Position numbers and translations under genes: made by a program. From Deltaproteobacteria bacterium (GTDB lineage Bacteria; Myxococcota_A; Polyangia; Polyangiales; Polyangiaceae): a stretch of 39,495 nucleotides of DNA. How positions within the stretch are numbered: the stretch's first letter is position 1; each line of letters opens with the position of its first letter. The notes below the pieces were generated by a model that was not told the DNA's origin, did not search any database, and saw only the letters and a program-made list of their open reading frames with translations. This document shows positions 14,804 to 22,230 of this stretch, piece after piece. The DNA lies in the NCBI GenBank assembly GCA_016875405.1, contig VGRJ01000035.1:1-39495 (forward strand), written 5' to 3'.

Positions 14804-16417
14804 TCAGCCGCCGCAGCCGGCCGGCGCCGCAGCGCCCGCAGCCGACGGAGCCTGGCCCGAGAGCTTGTTCTCGCAGCCTGGCAGCTTGTTGTGCTTGCAG
14901 AACTCGGTCTTGACCGTCTCAGGATCGATGCCCGAGAACTTGTACTTGCCGTTGGCAAGCCAGGTTGGGCTCGCGCCGATGCCGAGGCCCTTCGAGTAGC
15001 CGAAAGACGTCGCGAGGAGGCCCTTGCCCTCGTCGCCCTCGAAGCACTTCTTGATGACCGCCGCGTCGACGCCGGTATCCTTCGTCGCGCAAGACTCCCA
15101 GTTCTTGTCTCGGATGTTCTTGTTGCGGCACAGGATGTAGTTCATGTACTTCGCGCCCTTGCCGTAGTGCTCGATGGCGCAGATTTCGCGGATGTCTTCG
15201 TCGACCTCCGACTGACCGTGCATCGAGGTGAGCTTCTGCGCGTCCCCGTCGCCGATGAAGTGAATCTTGAAGTCGATCTTCGCCTTCGACTTCTCGAAGT
15301 TCGCGAGAACCTCCTCCATCGCATTGAGGCCCTTCACGCCGAAGGGGCACTCCGACATCACGAAGACCTCGAGCTGTCCCGGGACCTCGGGCTTGCACGC
15401 CATCTCGTTCTTGCACTCGTCGAGTTTGCAGCCGCCCTCGTCGGCGCAAGCCGGGTTCCAGCTGCCGCCCATCTCGAGCACCTTGTTGGTACCGACCGCG
15501 CGGGTGCGCTGACCGATGGCGCCCATCGCCTCCTTGTCGGCCTCGAGCGTCGCATCGAACACCGCGAGCGGGAGCTTCGCGGGCTTGATCGCGTCGTAGA
15601 GCTTCTTGCCCTCGGCGTCCGCGTAGTCGAGCGTCTTCAGCACCGGGTTCGCGACGACGCGCGAAATGGTGCCCTGCAGACGGCGCGGGTCACATTCCTC
15701 GCAGCGCTTGTCGGTGAGGATGGTGACGTTGACCTTGGGCGACTCAGGGATGTCGCTGCATGCGGCCGGCTTCTTCCCGGTGTACGCGTTGCAGATCGCC
15801 TTCATGAAGTCCGCCGGGCGACGACCGCCCCCGTACTGGTTGCCGCCGATGTAGATCGTCGGCGACCCGCGCGCGCCCTTCTGGTTCGCCTTCTCGAACG
15901 ACGCCTTCAGGAGCTCTTTACCTTCCTCGCCGTCGACGCAGGCACGGAGCTTGTCGACCGGGGCACCGACCTCGCTCGCGCAGGCCTCCCAGTTCGTGTC
16001 GACCTCGCGCATGTTCTTGTTCTGGCAGAGGATGAGCTGGAACCACTTCGGCGTGTGCTTCTGCGCACAAGCCTGGACCATGTCACCCTTGACCTCCTTC
16101 GGGCCGTGCATCGACGTCAGCTCGCCCGTCGGGCTCGTCTGACCGATGAACTCGACCCGAAAGTCGACGTCGGCTCCGAGCTTCTCGACGGCGTCCTTGA
16201 AGCCGTTCTCGGCCTGTACTCCGTAGGGGCACTGCGACATCGCGTACAGCTCGACCTTCACCGCTCCCGGATTCGCTTTATCCGGCATCGCGACGCCACT
16301 CTCTCTCGAGACGGCGTGGCCGCGGCCTCCGAGCGACGCTCGGTCAATACCCCACATTCCGGCCATTCCCGCGAGGAAGCACAGAATGAAACCAACAATG
16401 GCGCTGCCTTTGTTCAT
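14804..16417 (-). CDS. membrane-anchored protein with three thioredoxin-like folds (DsbA/GILT-like)
   Basis: A 537-residue protein. An N-terminal hydrophobic segment (about 5-23) acts as an uncleaved anchor or signal. Two homologous outer domains (about 53-225 and 347-512) open with YAMSQCPYGV (C63) and VMSECPFGV (C357), keep the cis-Pro loops GSPTIYI (P196) and ASPTWL (P484), and share LTSMHG, CQNKN/CRNKN and NWE.CA elements, so they arose by duplication. The middle domain (about 228-320) has TILTDKRCEEC with a true CxxC (C239, C242). The outer domains carry Gly where the second active-site Cys would be. The role is likely periplasmic thiol chemistry (disulfide isomerase, reductase or glutathionylation-like) or substrate binding. 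I start at ATG 16417, preceded by GAAAGG at 16422-16427; 65 upstream in-frame residues are not membrane-like and overlap the next gene. Confidence 0.82.
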   Translation of the reverse strand: MNKGSAIVGFILCFLAGMAGMWGIDRASLGGRGHAVSRESGVAMPDKANPGAVKVELYAMSQCPYGVQAENGFKDAVEKLGADVDFRVEFIGQTSPTGELTSMHGPKEVKGDMVQACAQKHTPKWFQLILCQNKNMREVDTNWEACASEVGAPVDKLRACVDGEEGKELLKASFEKANQKGARGSPTIYIGGNQYGGGRRPADFMKAICNAYTGKKPAACSDIPESPKVNVTILTDKRCEECDPRRLQGTISRVVANPVLKTLDYADAEGKKLYDAIKPAKLPLAVFDATLEADKEAMGAIGQRTRAVGTNKVLEMGGSWNPACADEGGCKLDECKNEMACKPEVPGQLEVFVMSECPFGVKGLNAMEEVLANFEKSKAKIDFKIHFIGDGDAQKLTSMHGQSEVDEDIREICAIEHYGKGAKYMNYILCRNKNIRDKNWESCATKDTGVDAAVIKKCFEGDEGKGLLATSFGYSKGLGIGASPTWLANGKYKFSGIDPETVKTEFCKHNKLPGCENKLSGQAPSAAGAAAPAGCGG

Positions 16418-16452
16418 GTTACCTTTCACTGGCGCGCTTGACGCCGCGCGGT

Positions 16453-16481
16453 CGAATAGCACCGATTGCCTGAACGCACAA
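16453..16481 (-). promoter_or_regulatory. candidate sigma-70-type promoter
   Basis: On the minus strand TTGTGC (16481-16476), a 17-base spacer and TATTCG (16458-16453) face the triple-thioredoxin gene that starts at 16417. Spacing is ideal and the region is locally AT-richer than its surroundings, but each box has mismatches. Confidence 0.35.
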
Positions 16482-16565
16482 TCATTGGTTGCGCGTTTCT
16501 CGCGGCACGGCGGGTGCGCGAGTCGACTTCGCCCTGACTCGGCTAGAACGGCGGGCCTGCGCGAC

Positions 16566-17489
16566 TCATTCCCGCGCCCCTTCGACTTCGTCAAGGTCGG
16601 GGCGGCGTCCATGCATCCCCACGGCCCAGCCCATCGTGTAACGAGCGTTGATCTCGCAGCGCGGCTCGAAAGCGACCCCGGCGCGGGTGACGTAGCGGTA
16701 GGCGTCTACGTTGAACGGGCCGAAGTAGCCCGCCTTCGCGAGCTGCTCGGCGACCCGCTCGGCCTCGTGACGTAGCGCGTGACGCTCGCTCGGCGCGAGG
16801 TCGTCGTGGTCGGCCAGGGCGCTGCCGCACCAGCGTCCCAGCTCGTCGATTCTTTGGCGCGTCGGCTCGCCGAGGCACAGGCTGCCATCGCGCGCGAGGT
16901 GGCCGTGCTGCGCGAAGTCGGCGGCGCGCGTGACCCAGGGCTCGACCTGCAGTCCGTACGCGAGGTGCCGGGCTGCCCAGGCGAGGTCGGCGTCGGAGAG
17001 CGGACCGGGCTCGACCAGGCGACGGCCCGAGCCGCTCGCGCTCCAGGCGGACTTCAAGCACCAGCGAGCCGCGAGGCCATCGGGCGGCGGCGCGGCGACG
17101 GCGGCGACGAGCGCCGAAGCGGCGTCGACGAGCTGGGCGCCCGGCAGGGAGGCGCCGAGCTCGGCCGAGAACCGTCGCGCGTTCACGCGGGCGAGAACCT
17201 CGCGCGACGGCGAACGCGGCGGCAGAGCTCCCGCGCGTACGAGGCGCTCGAGGGCGCGCGGCGTCGGGCACCACGCGAGCCCGGGGACGCCGCGGACCGA
17301 GCCGACGGCGTGCGCCTCGGTGAGGACGACGTCGGTTGGGCGCACCAGCATGGACAGCTCGTCGGGGAGCGTCGCGAGCCGACGCGCGACCGCGCGCGAT
17401 GGCGTATAGCCGGGCGACGCAAGCTCCCGATCCGCGTCGAAGTTGAGGAGCCACACGACCGGGCGCGCAGCGTCGCGCGAGGCGCTCAC
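16566..17489 (-). CDS. divergent ATP-grasp-like protein
   Basis: A 307-residue protein that I read as an ATP-grasp-fold protein. In order: an N-terminal pre-ATP-grasp segment (VVWLLNFDADREL), CLKSAWSASGSGRR (K146 plus Gly-rich loop), QVEPWVTRAADF (E183, hinge), FGPFNVDAYRY (D252) and CEINARYTMGW (E269, N271, R273), which matches the family's metal/phosphate site. It is at the short end of the family. I start at GTG 17489, whose GTGA overlaps the stop of the DUF455 gene; a GTG four codons upstream is possible. It is the last gene of an overlapped operon with ASCH, YkgJ-like and DUF455 proteins, so it probably modifies a shared substrate with them. It could be mistaken for a hypothetical protein because overall identity to known ATP-grasps seems low. 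Confidence 0.65.
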   Translation of the reverse strand: MSASRDAARPVVWLLNFDADRELASPGYTPSRAVARRLATLPDELSMLVRPTDVVLTEAHAVGSVRGVPGLAWCPTPRALERLVRAGALPPRSPSREVLARVNARRFSAELGASLPGAQLVDAASALVAAVAAPPPDGLAARWCLKSAWSASGSGRRLVEPGPLSDADLAWAARHLAYGLQVEPWVTRAADFAQHGHLARDGSLCLGEPTRQRIDELGRWCGSALADHDDLAPSERHALRHEAERVAEQLAKAGYFGPFNVDAYRYVTRAGVAFEPRCEINARYTMGWAVGMHGRRPDLDEVEGARE

Positions 17490-18310
17490 GTCGGCTGCCA
17501 CGCGACGAGCGCTTCGACGAACGCCTCGGGAAGGCCGGCCCGCCTCCGCGCATCAACGGCGAGCGGCGCGCCTCGCATCACGAGCGGTGAGAGCGGCGGT
17601 GGCAACGCCGCGACCCAGGCCTCGAACGAGTCGGCGCCCGTGAAGCGGCGAAACCAGCGGAGTGCGAAGCGCACGTGACCCTCCTCGTCCGCGCCGACCT
17701 GCCGCTGGAGCTCGGCCGACTCAGGATCCCCGGCGAGCCGCAGCCGCTCGGTGAAGCGCTCCGAGTGGTCGAGGTTCCCGCCCTCGAAGCCGAGCCCCAT
17801 CGTCGCGACGAACGCCGCGGGCGACGCGGCGGCCGGCACGCGCTCCCAGAACCAGTCGCGCACGGGGAAGTGGCCGACCTCGTAGCCGAGCGCACGGACG
17901 CGCGCCGCGTAGAGTCCGAGGTGTCGAACCTCCTCGCGCGCGACCGCCATGAGGCCACGACGGAAGCTCGGGGGAGCGTCGGGGAAGGCGAGGATCGCCC
18001 AGCACATCAGCTCGGCCGCCTGCAGCTCGTGGTGCAGGAACGTGTGCAGGAGCTGCGCGCGCCGCTCGGCCGAGCGGAGCGCCGACGCGGTCGCGTTGCG
18101 GGTCCGCAAGCCACGGTCGGTCGCGCGCAGCTCCGGCGGGCGACCGGGGCTCGCGAGGCGTCGCACCGGAGCCGCGAGCTCGAGTCGCCGCGCCCGCGCG
18201 GGCGGCGCGAGCTTGTCGGCGAGGCTCGTCGCGGTGACGTAGTCCCACGCGGCGCGCTCCAGGGTGTCGGCCGGCGGGGGGAGGGGCGCCGCAGCGAAGT
18301 TGATGCTCAT
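17486..18310 (-). CDS. DUF455 ferritin-like protein
   Basis: A 274-residue helical protein of the DUF455 family, whose members resemble the ferritin/diiron four-helix bundle. Likely metal ligands sit in FLHHELQAAELMCW (H94, E95, E100), AREEVRHLGLY (E126/E127, H130), GNLDHSERF and GADEEGHVRFALRWF (E210, H212). The E-x-x-H spacing suggests a bound di-metal centre; the chemistry of the family is not established. I chose ATG 18310, which shares one base with the upstream stop (TGATG) and has AGGAG 8 bases away. A GTG three codons upstream lacks good spacing. Its stop overlaps the start of the ATP-grasp-like gene. Confidence 0.85.
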   Translation of the reverse strand: MSINFAAAPLPPPADTLERAAWDYVTATSLADKLAPPARARRLELAAPVRRLASPGRPPELRATDRGLRTRNATASALRSAERRAQLLHTFLHHELQAAELMCWAILAFPDAPPSFRRGLMAVAREEVRHLGLYAARVRALGYEVGHFPVRDWFWERVPAAASPAAFVATMGLGFEGGNLDHSERFTERLRLAGDPESAELQRQVGADEEGHVRFALRWFRRFTGADSFEAWVAALPPPLSPLVMRGAPLAVDARRRAGLPEAFVEALVAWQPT

Positions 18311-18978
18311 CAATTGCACTCCTCGGAAGCCAGGGCCTCCTCGTCAGCGACCTCGTCGCGGAGGCCCAGCGTCTCTTCGCGCGCGGCGAGGCAGGGCTCG
18401 CTGCCAGGCGGGAACTCCCGGCACGCGTCGGGGCGCTCCGAGTAGATGCGGCAGGCCCCGGCCACCTCGAGGTTCGGGCAGCGCCCATCGACGAACACGA
18501 GGTGGAGGCGGCCCTCGGCGTCGCGCGCGAGCGGCGCCCCGTTAGAGCCGAGGACCGCGCCGAGGCGCTCGACGTCCGCAGCCTCGAGCACCACGTGCGC
18601 GTCCTGGCAGCACGCGGTGCAGGCCACGCAGTCGAGAGGCATCGCGCGGCGAGGCCCCGGGTGCACGGCGTCGCGGTCGCACCAGTCGAGGACCGCCTCG
18701 GCCTGCAGCGCGTCGAGCCTCGTCCGATGAGGCCCCGCGCCGTCGGGGTCGCGTGAGGCCGGCGCCGCGTCGAGCGACGCGAGCGCCCACCAGCCGAGCG
18801 ACGCGAGCGTCCCATCCTCGCGCCGCGGCAGCAGCGCCTCGACAGCGCCGTCGGGATGAACGACCGCGGCGAAGCCACCGTCGCCCACATAAGCCAGAGC
18901 GCGGTCGACGAAGCGCACCGCGAAGCGCCGCCACACCGGCCGCGACACGGGCTCGTCGAAGCGCGCCGCGTCGCTCAC
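18310..18978 (-). CDS. YkgJ-type cysteine-cluster protein
   Basis: A 222-residue protein. Residues about 113-197 hold a zinc/iron-chelating Cys cluster of the YkgJ type: LDCVACTACCQ (C117, C120, C123, C124), CPNL (C167), GACRIYSERPDACREF (C176, C186) and C196. The N-terminal ~110 residues are a small alpha/beta region without motifs I know. The function of the family is unknown; metal binding is likely. The GTG start at 18978 overlaps the stop of the ASCH gene (GTGA), and its stop touches the DUF455 start, so it is translated as part of the four-gene set. Confidence 0.8.
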   Translation of the reverse strand: MSDAARFDEPVSRPVWRRFAVRFVDRALAYVGDGGFAAVVHPDGAVEALLPRREDGTLASLGWWALASLDAAPASRDPDGAGPHRTRLDALQAEAVLDWCDRDAVHPGPRRAMPLDCVACTACCQDAHVVLEAADVERLGAVLGSNGAPLARDAEGRLHLVFVDGRCPNLEVAGACRIYSERPDACREFPPGSEPCLAAREETLGLRDEVADEEALASEECN

Positions 18979-19601
18979 GGCTCCCCTCGCCCGCGCTGCC
19001 GCGTCACCGGGCGCGCGCCGTCGAGGTACGCGGCCCCGCGCGGAGACAGCTCGTAGCCGACCTCGAAGCTCTGCGTGAGCCCGAGGCGCTTCAGCTTGCG
19101 AACGTCCTCCTTGAAGGGCGCCGTCTCGCGCCCGAGGCCGGCCGCGAGCCTCGAGGCCGCGACACGCGGGTTGTCGCGGATCGTGCGAAGGGTGACTTGG
19201 GTCCACGGGGTCGCGGCGTCGAGTTTTGCGAGCGCGGCGACGAGCGCGCGGCGCGCCGTGTCGTCGAGCGAGGAGTCGAGGGCGAGAGGGACTCGATCGC
19301 CGTCGCCCCCGTGGTGCAGAGCGATTCGGAAGACCTCGGTCGTCGCGTCGACGGGACCACCGGGGCCGCTCTCGAGGTACGCGACGAGCTCCTCGCGCGA
19401 CTCGAAGCCCGCGCGACTAGCCTCCTCGCTCGTGATCGCCGCGACCGAGACGCGGGTCACCTCGTCGACCTCGAGGACGCCGATCGGGTGGCAGCGGTAG
19501 CGCCCGCCGACCTTGACGCGAGCTCGCGGCCAACGCCGAAACGTGAGGCCGACCTCGCCGCTCACGAGACCGCCGTGGAAGCGCTTCTGGAACAGCAGCA
19601 C
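18975..19601 (-). CDS. ASCH domain plus winged-helix protein
   Basis: A 208-residue protein. Residues 1-100 look like an ASCH (PUA-like) domain: LLFQKRFHGGLVSGEVGLTFRR, followed by KVGGRYRCHPIGVLEVDEV, the family's TxR plus beta-strand signature. ASCH domains bind RNA or modified nucleotides, by family knowledge. Residues about 115-195 resemble a winged helix (QVTLRTIRDNPRVAASRLAA, then DVRKLKRLGL and YELSPRGAAYL), suggesting nucleic-acid binding. The start is GTG 19601, immediately before the ASCH strand; the frame is open upstream but runs opposite the dipeptide-epimerase gene. First gene of the overlapped operon, with 84 bp to the divergent gene at 19686. It may be the operon's regulator. 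Confidence 0.7.
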   Translation of the reverse strand: MLLFQKRFHGGLVSGEVGLTFRRWPRARVKVGGRYRCHPIGVLEVDEVTRVSVAAITSEEASRAGFESREELVAYLESGPGGPVDATTEVFRIALHHGGDGDRVPLALDSSLDDTARRALVAALAKLDAATPWTQVTLRTIRDNPRVAASRLAAGLGRETAPFKEDVRKLKRLGLTQSFEVGYELSPRGAAYLDGARPVTRQRGRGEP

Positions 19602-19685
19602 GCTCGCGTGGTTAGCACGGAGCCCGCCCACGCGCCGAGTTCGAAAGGGTGCCGCGCGCGTGAGAGCGGTGCGAGGATGCGCGCC

Positions 19686-20762
19686 ATGAGGCTCGTCGAG
19701 CTCACCATCGCGCCGCTGTCCGTCCCGCTGCTCGAGCCGTTCGTCATCGCGACCGCGACGATGACGCACACCCGTGCCGCGCTCGTCCGGGCGGTGGTCG
19801 AGGGGCGGGGAGGGCTCGTCGTCGTCGGGCTCGGTGAGGCCGCCGCGCTGCCCCCGGTCACGCGGGAAGACCAGCCGGAGCTCGTAGCCGAGCTGACGCG
19901 CGCCGCCCCGCGCCTCGAAGGGCGCTCCTTCGATCTCGGGACCGTGGCCTCCTTGCTCGCGGAGGTCGACCTCGGCCCCGTCGCGCGCGCAGCCCTCGAG
20001 TGCGCGCTCCTCGACGCGGCAGCGCGGCTCGCCACCGTCCCGCTGCACCGCCTCCTCGGCTCGACCGGCGCGCCCTGCGCCCTCGTGACCGACATCACGC
20101 TGCCCATCGCCGACCCGGAACACCTCGCCCACCTCGCGCGCGGTTACCGCGAGCGCGGCTTCGAGGCCTTTAAGATCAAGGTGGGCAAATCGCTCGAGGG
20201 CGATCGCGCCGTGCTCGGAGCGGTCGCGCGCGCGCTACCCGAGGCGCGGATCCGCCTCGACGCCAACGAAGGCTACGACGCCAACGAGGCGCTCGGGCTC
20301 CTCGTGACCGCTCGCGAGCTCGGCCTCGTCGTCGAGTGCTTCGAGCAGCCCTGCGCTCGCGAGGCTCCCACGGAGCTCGCGCAGGTGACCCGCGAGGGCG
20401 GCGTGCCCGTCGTCGCGGACGAGTCCTGCCGCTCGCTCGGCGACCTCGAGGCGATCGCCTCGGGCAGCCTCGCGCACGCAGTCAACCTGAAGCTCGTCAA
20501 GCTCGGTGGCGTCGCGCAGGCGCTCGCCGTCGGTCGACGCGCGCGGGCCCTCGGCCTCGGCCTGATGGCGGGAGCTATGGTCGAGACGCGGCTCGGCCTC
20601 AGCGCGATGGCGCAGGTCGTCACCGCGCTCGGAGGCGTGGATTGGCTCGACCTCGACACCGCGTTTCTGCTCGCCGAAGATCCCTTCAAAGGTGGTTACG
20701 TCGCGGACGGCGCGCGGCTCACGCTGTGCGAAGCGTCAGGCCTCGGCGTCGACCTCGCCTGA
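19686..20762 (+). CDS. dipeptide epimerase (L-Ala-D/L-Glu epimerase type)
   Basis: A 358-residue enolase-superfamily enzyme of the muconate-lactonizing subgroup. Catalytic lysines lie in FKIKVG (K163-x-K165) and NLKLVKLGG (K269). Metal ligands are in RLDANEGYDAN (D192), ECFEQPC (E220) and VVADESCRS (D245). The C-terminal WLDLDTAFLL carries the Asp-x-Asp motif that holds the dipeptide's ammonium group in Ala-Glu epimerases. Expected role: inverting the second residue of a dipeptide, often murein-derived L-Ala-D-Glu; other dipeptides are possible. I chose ATG 19686 (GAGG at 19673-19676) over the ATG nine bases upstream, which leaves no spacing. It is divergent from the ASCH operon. Confidence 0.85.
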   Translation: MRLVELTIAPLSVPLLEPFVIATATMTHTRAALVRAVVEGRGGLVVVGLGEAAALPPVTREDQPELVAELTRAAPRLEGRSFDLGTVASLLAEVDLGPVARAALECALLDAAARLATVPLHRLLGSTGAPCALVTDITLPIADPEHLAHLARGYRERGFEAFKIKVGKSLEGDRAVLGAVARALPEARIRLDANEGYDANEALGLLVTARELGLVVECFEQPCAREAPTELAQVTREGGVPVVADESCRSLGDLEAIASGSLAHAVNLKLVKLGGVAQALAVGRRARALGLGLMAGAMVETRLGLSAMAQVVTALGGVDWLDLDTAFLLAEDPFKGGYVADGARLTLCEASGLGVDLA

Positions 20763-20967
20763 AGCCTACCCGAGGGCGATCCGGATCAGCGCACGGCGCG
20801 CACACCGCGGCTACGGTCGCCCGAATGAAACACGTTTCACTCCATCTCTCCCGCGCCGGTCTCGTCCTCCTCGCGCTCGCCTCGGCGCCCACGCTGCAGC
20901 GTTGCCCCGCAGCCGCGAGCGTCCGCAGGCCCCGCCGGCGAAGAGACCGTGCCAGTATGCTAGCGCG

Positions 20968-21654
20968 ATGCCCGCTCTCGACGCCGTGACGCTCGAACGC
21001 CTGCTCGCCGAGCACGCGCCCTTTCGACCGTTGCCGTTCGTACCGGAGCTCGCCTCGTGGCACACCTCGAACGAGCTCCCGCTCTGGGAGGCGCTCGAGG
21101 CCGCGGCGGGCATTGAGGTTCCGCCGCCGTTCTTCGCGCTCGCCTGGCCTGCGGGGCAGGCGGTGGCGCGCCTGGTGCTCGACGGCGTCGTCCCGGTGCG
21201 CGGCCTCTCCGTCGCCGACGTCGGCTGCGGCTCCGGCGTCGTCGCGCTGGCCGCCGCGCGGATGGGCGCGCAGGTGCTCGCCCTGGATCTCGATCCGCTC
21301 GCGCTCGAGGCTTGCGGGCTCGCTGCTCGGCGCCACGGGCTCGCAATTGAGACGCGAGCCTGCGACGCCTTCGTCGACCCGGAGGCGCTCGACGTCGACG
21401 TCGTGCTCGCGGCCGACCTGCTCTACCACCGAAGCCAGATCGAGCCGGGCCTCCGGGCCCTCGAGTGCTGGCGTCGCACGCGCCGCGTCGTGCTCGCGGA
21501 CGGCGGTCGGCCCCACTTCGGCGCGGTGAATCCGCGGGCGCTGGGCCTCGACGTACTCGCCGAGCTCGAGGTGCCGGCGGAGCGAATCGTCGAGGGCGCG
21601 ACCTCGCGGACCGTCCGGATCTTCGCGACCGGTCCCTCCGAGCGGGGCCGCTGA
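20968..21654 (+). CDS. class I SAM-dependent methyltransferase (ETFB-lysine/PrmA-like)
   Basis: A 228-residue Rossmann-fold methyltransferase. The N-terminal helix and FFALAWPAGQAVARL resemble the METTL20 / nicotinamide N-methyltransferase-like group. Motif I is VADVGCGSGVVALAAA (G86-C87-G88), then VLALDLDPLALEA (motif II acid), and VVLAADLLYHRS, the DxxY-type motif typical of protein lysine or small-molecule methyltransferases in this group. It could methylate a protein lysine such as that of electron-transfer flavoprotein; the target is not certain. It is separated from the epimerase by 205 bp (20763-20967), which holds no clear gene. It converges on the gene ending at 21682. Confidence 0.8.
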   Translation: MPALDAVTLERLLAEHAPFRPLPFVPELASWHTSNELPLWEALEAAAGIEVPPPFFALAWPAGQAVARLVLDGVVPVRGLSVADVGCGSGVVALAAARMGAQVLALDLDPLALEACGLAARRHGLAIETRACDAFVDPEALDVDVVLAADLLYHRSQIEPGLRALECWRRTRRVVLADGGRPHFGAVNPRALGLDVLAELEVPAERIVEGATSRTVRIFATGPSERGR

Positions 21655-21681
21655 CGTTCGCGTCGAACGGCGTCCCCGCCC

Positions 21682-22230
21682 TCAACGCGGCGCAGCGGTC
21701 GCGTCGTCGTCGAGGTCGGCGATGTCGGCGACATGGTGCGGATCTGCGAGCGGCGGCAACAGGCTGTCGCGGACGGAGGGGGACGCCTCGAGGCGGTCGA
21801 GCACCTCGCGGACGGCCTCGCGCAGCCGGCGCACCTCGGCCCGCACGGTGGCGCGTCGAGGCTCGCGCTCTCGTGCATCGTAGCGGGCGAGGCGATCGTC
21901 GGGGCGAAGCCCCAGGGCGCGCTCGGCGCGGTCACGCCCACGCACCTCCGTGCGCTGTCGCTCGAGAAAATCCCGGTACTCCTTCACCGCGACGCTCAGC
22001 CGCTCGATCGCGCGACCGAGCTCGACGCGAACGGCCGAAAGGTCCGCGAGCGCCGCCTCGAGCTCGGCACGGCGGCGCGGCTCGGCGCCGTCGAGGGCGC
22101 TCTCCTCGTGGAAGGTTAGATAGCCGTCGATCGTCCCGCGGATCTCGCGTGCCCAACGCAAATGGCGGAGGCCGGACGCCGAGGCGTCGAGCCAACCCGT
22201 TGCCGCGCTGTTCTCGTCGGCGCGACTCAC
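21682..22230 (-). CDS. small helical/coiled-coil protein, unknown function
   Basis: A 182-residue, highly charged and predicted all-helical protein (heptad-like stretches about 50-100 and 125-155, e.g. LSAVRVELGRAIERLSVAV). It has no signal peptide and no motif I recognise. The GTG start at 22230 overlaps the stop of the aldehyde dehydrogenase gene (GTGA), so it is cotranslated with it and may be an accessory or oligomerisation partner. The Asp/Ala/Thr-rich C-terminus is probably disordered. Confidence 0.65.
   Translation of the reverse strand: MSRADENSAATGWLDASASGLRHLRWAREIRGTIDGYLTFHEESALDGAEPRRRAELEAALADLSAVRVELGRAIERLSVAVKEYRDFLERQRTEVRGRDRAERALGLRPDDRLARYDAREREPRRATVRAEVRRLREAVREVLDRLEASPSVRDSLLPPLADPHHVADIADLDDDATAAPR

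Noticed and set aside
20825-20989. 54-codon open frame with a signal-peptide-like start (MKHVSLHLSRAGLVLLALAS)
   Set aside because: No ribosome site stands out, the second half is Arg-rich noise, and it overlaps the start of the methyltransferase gene.
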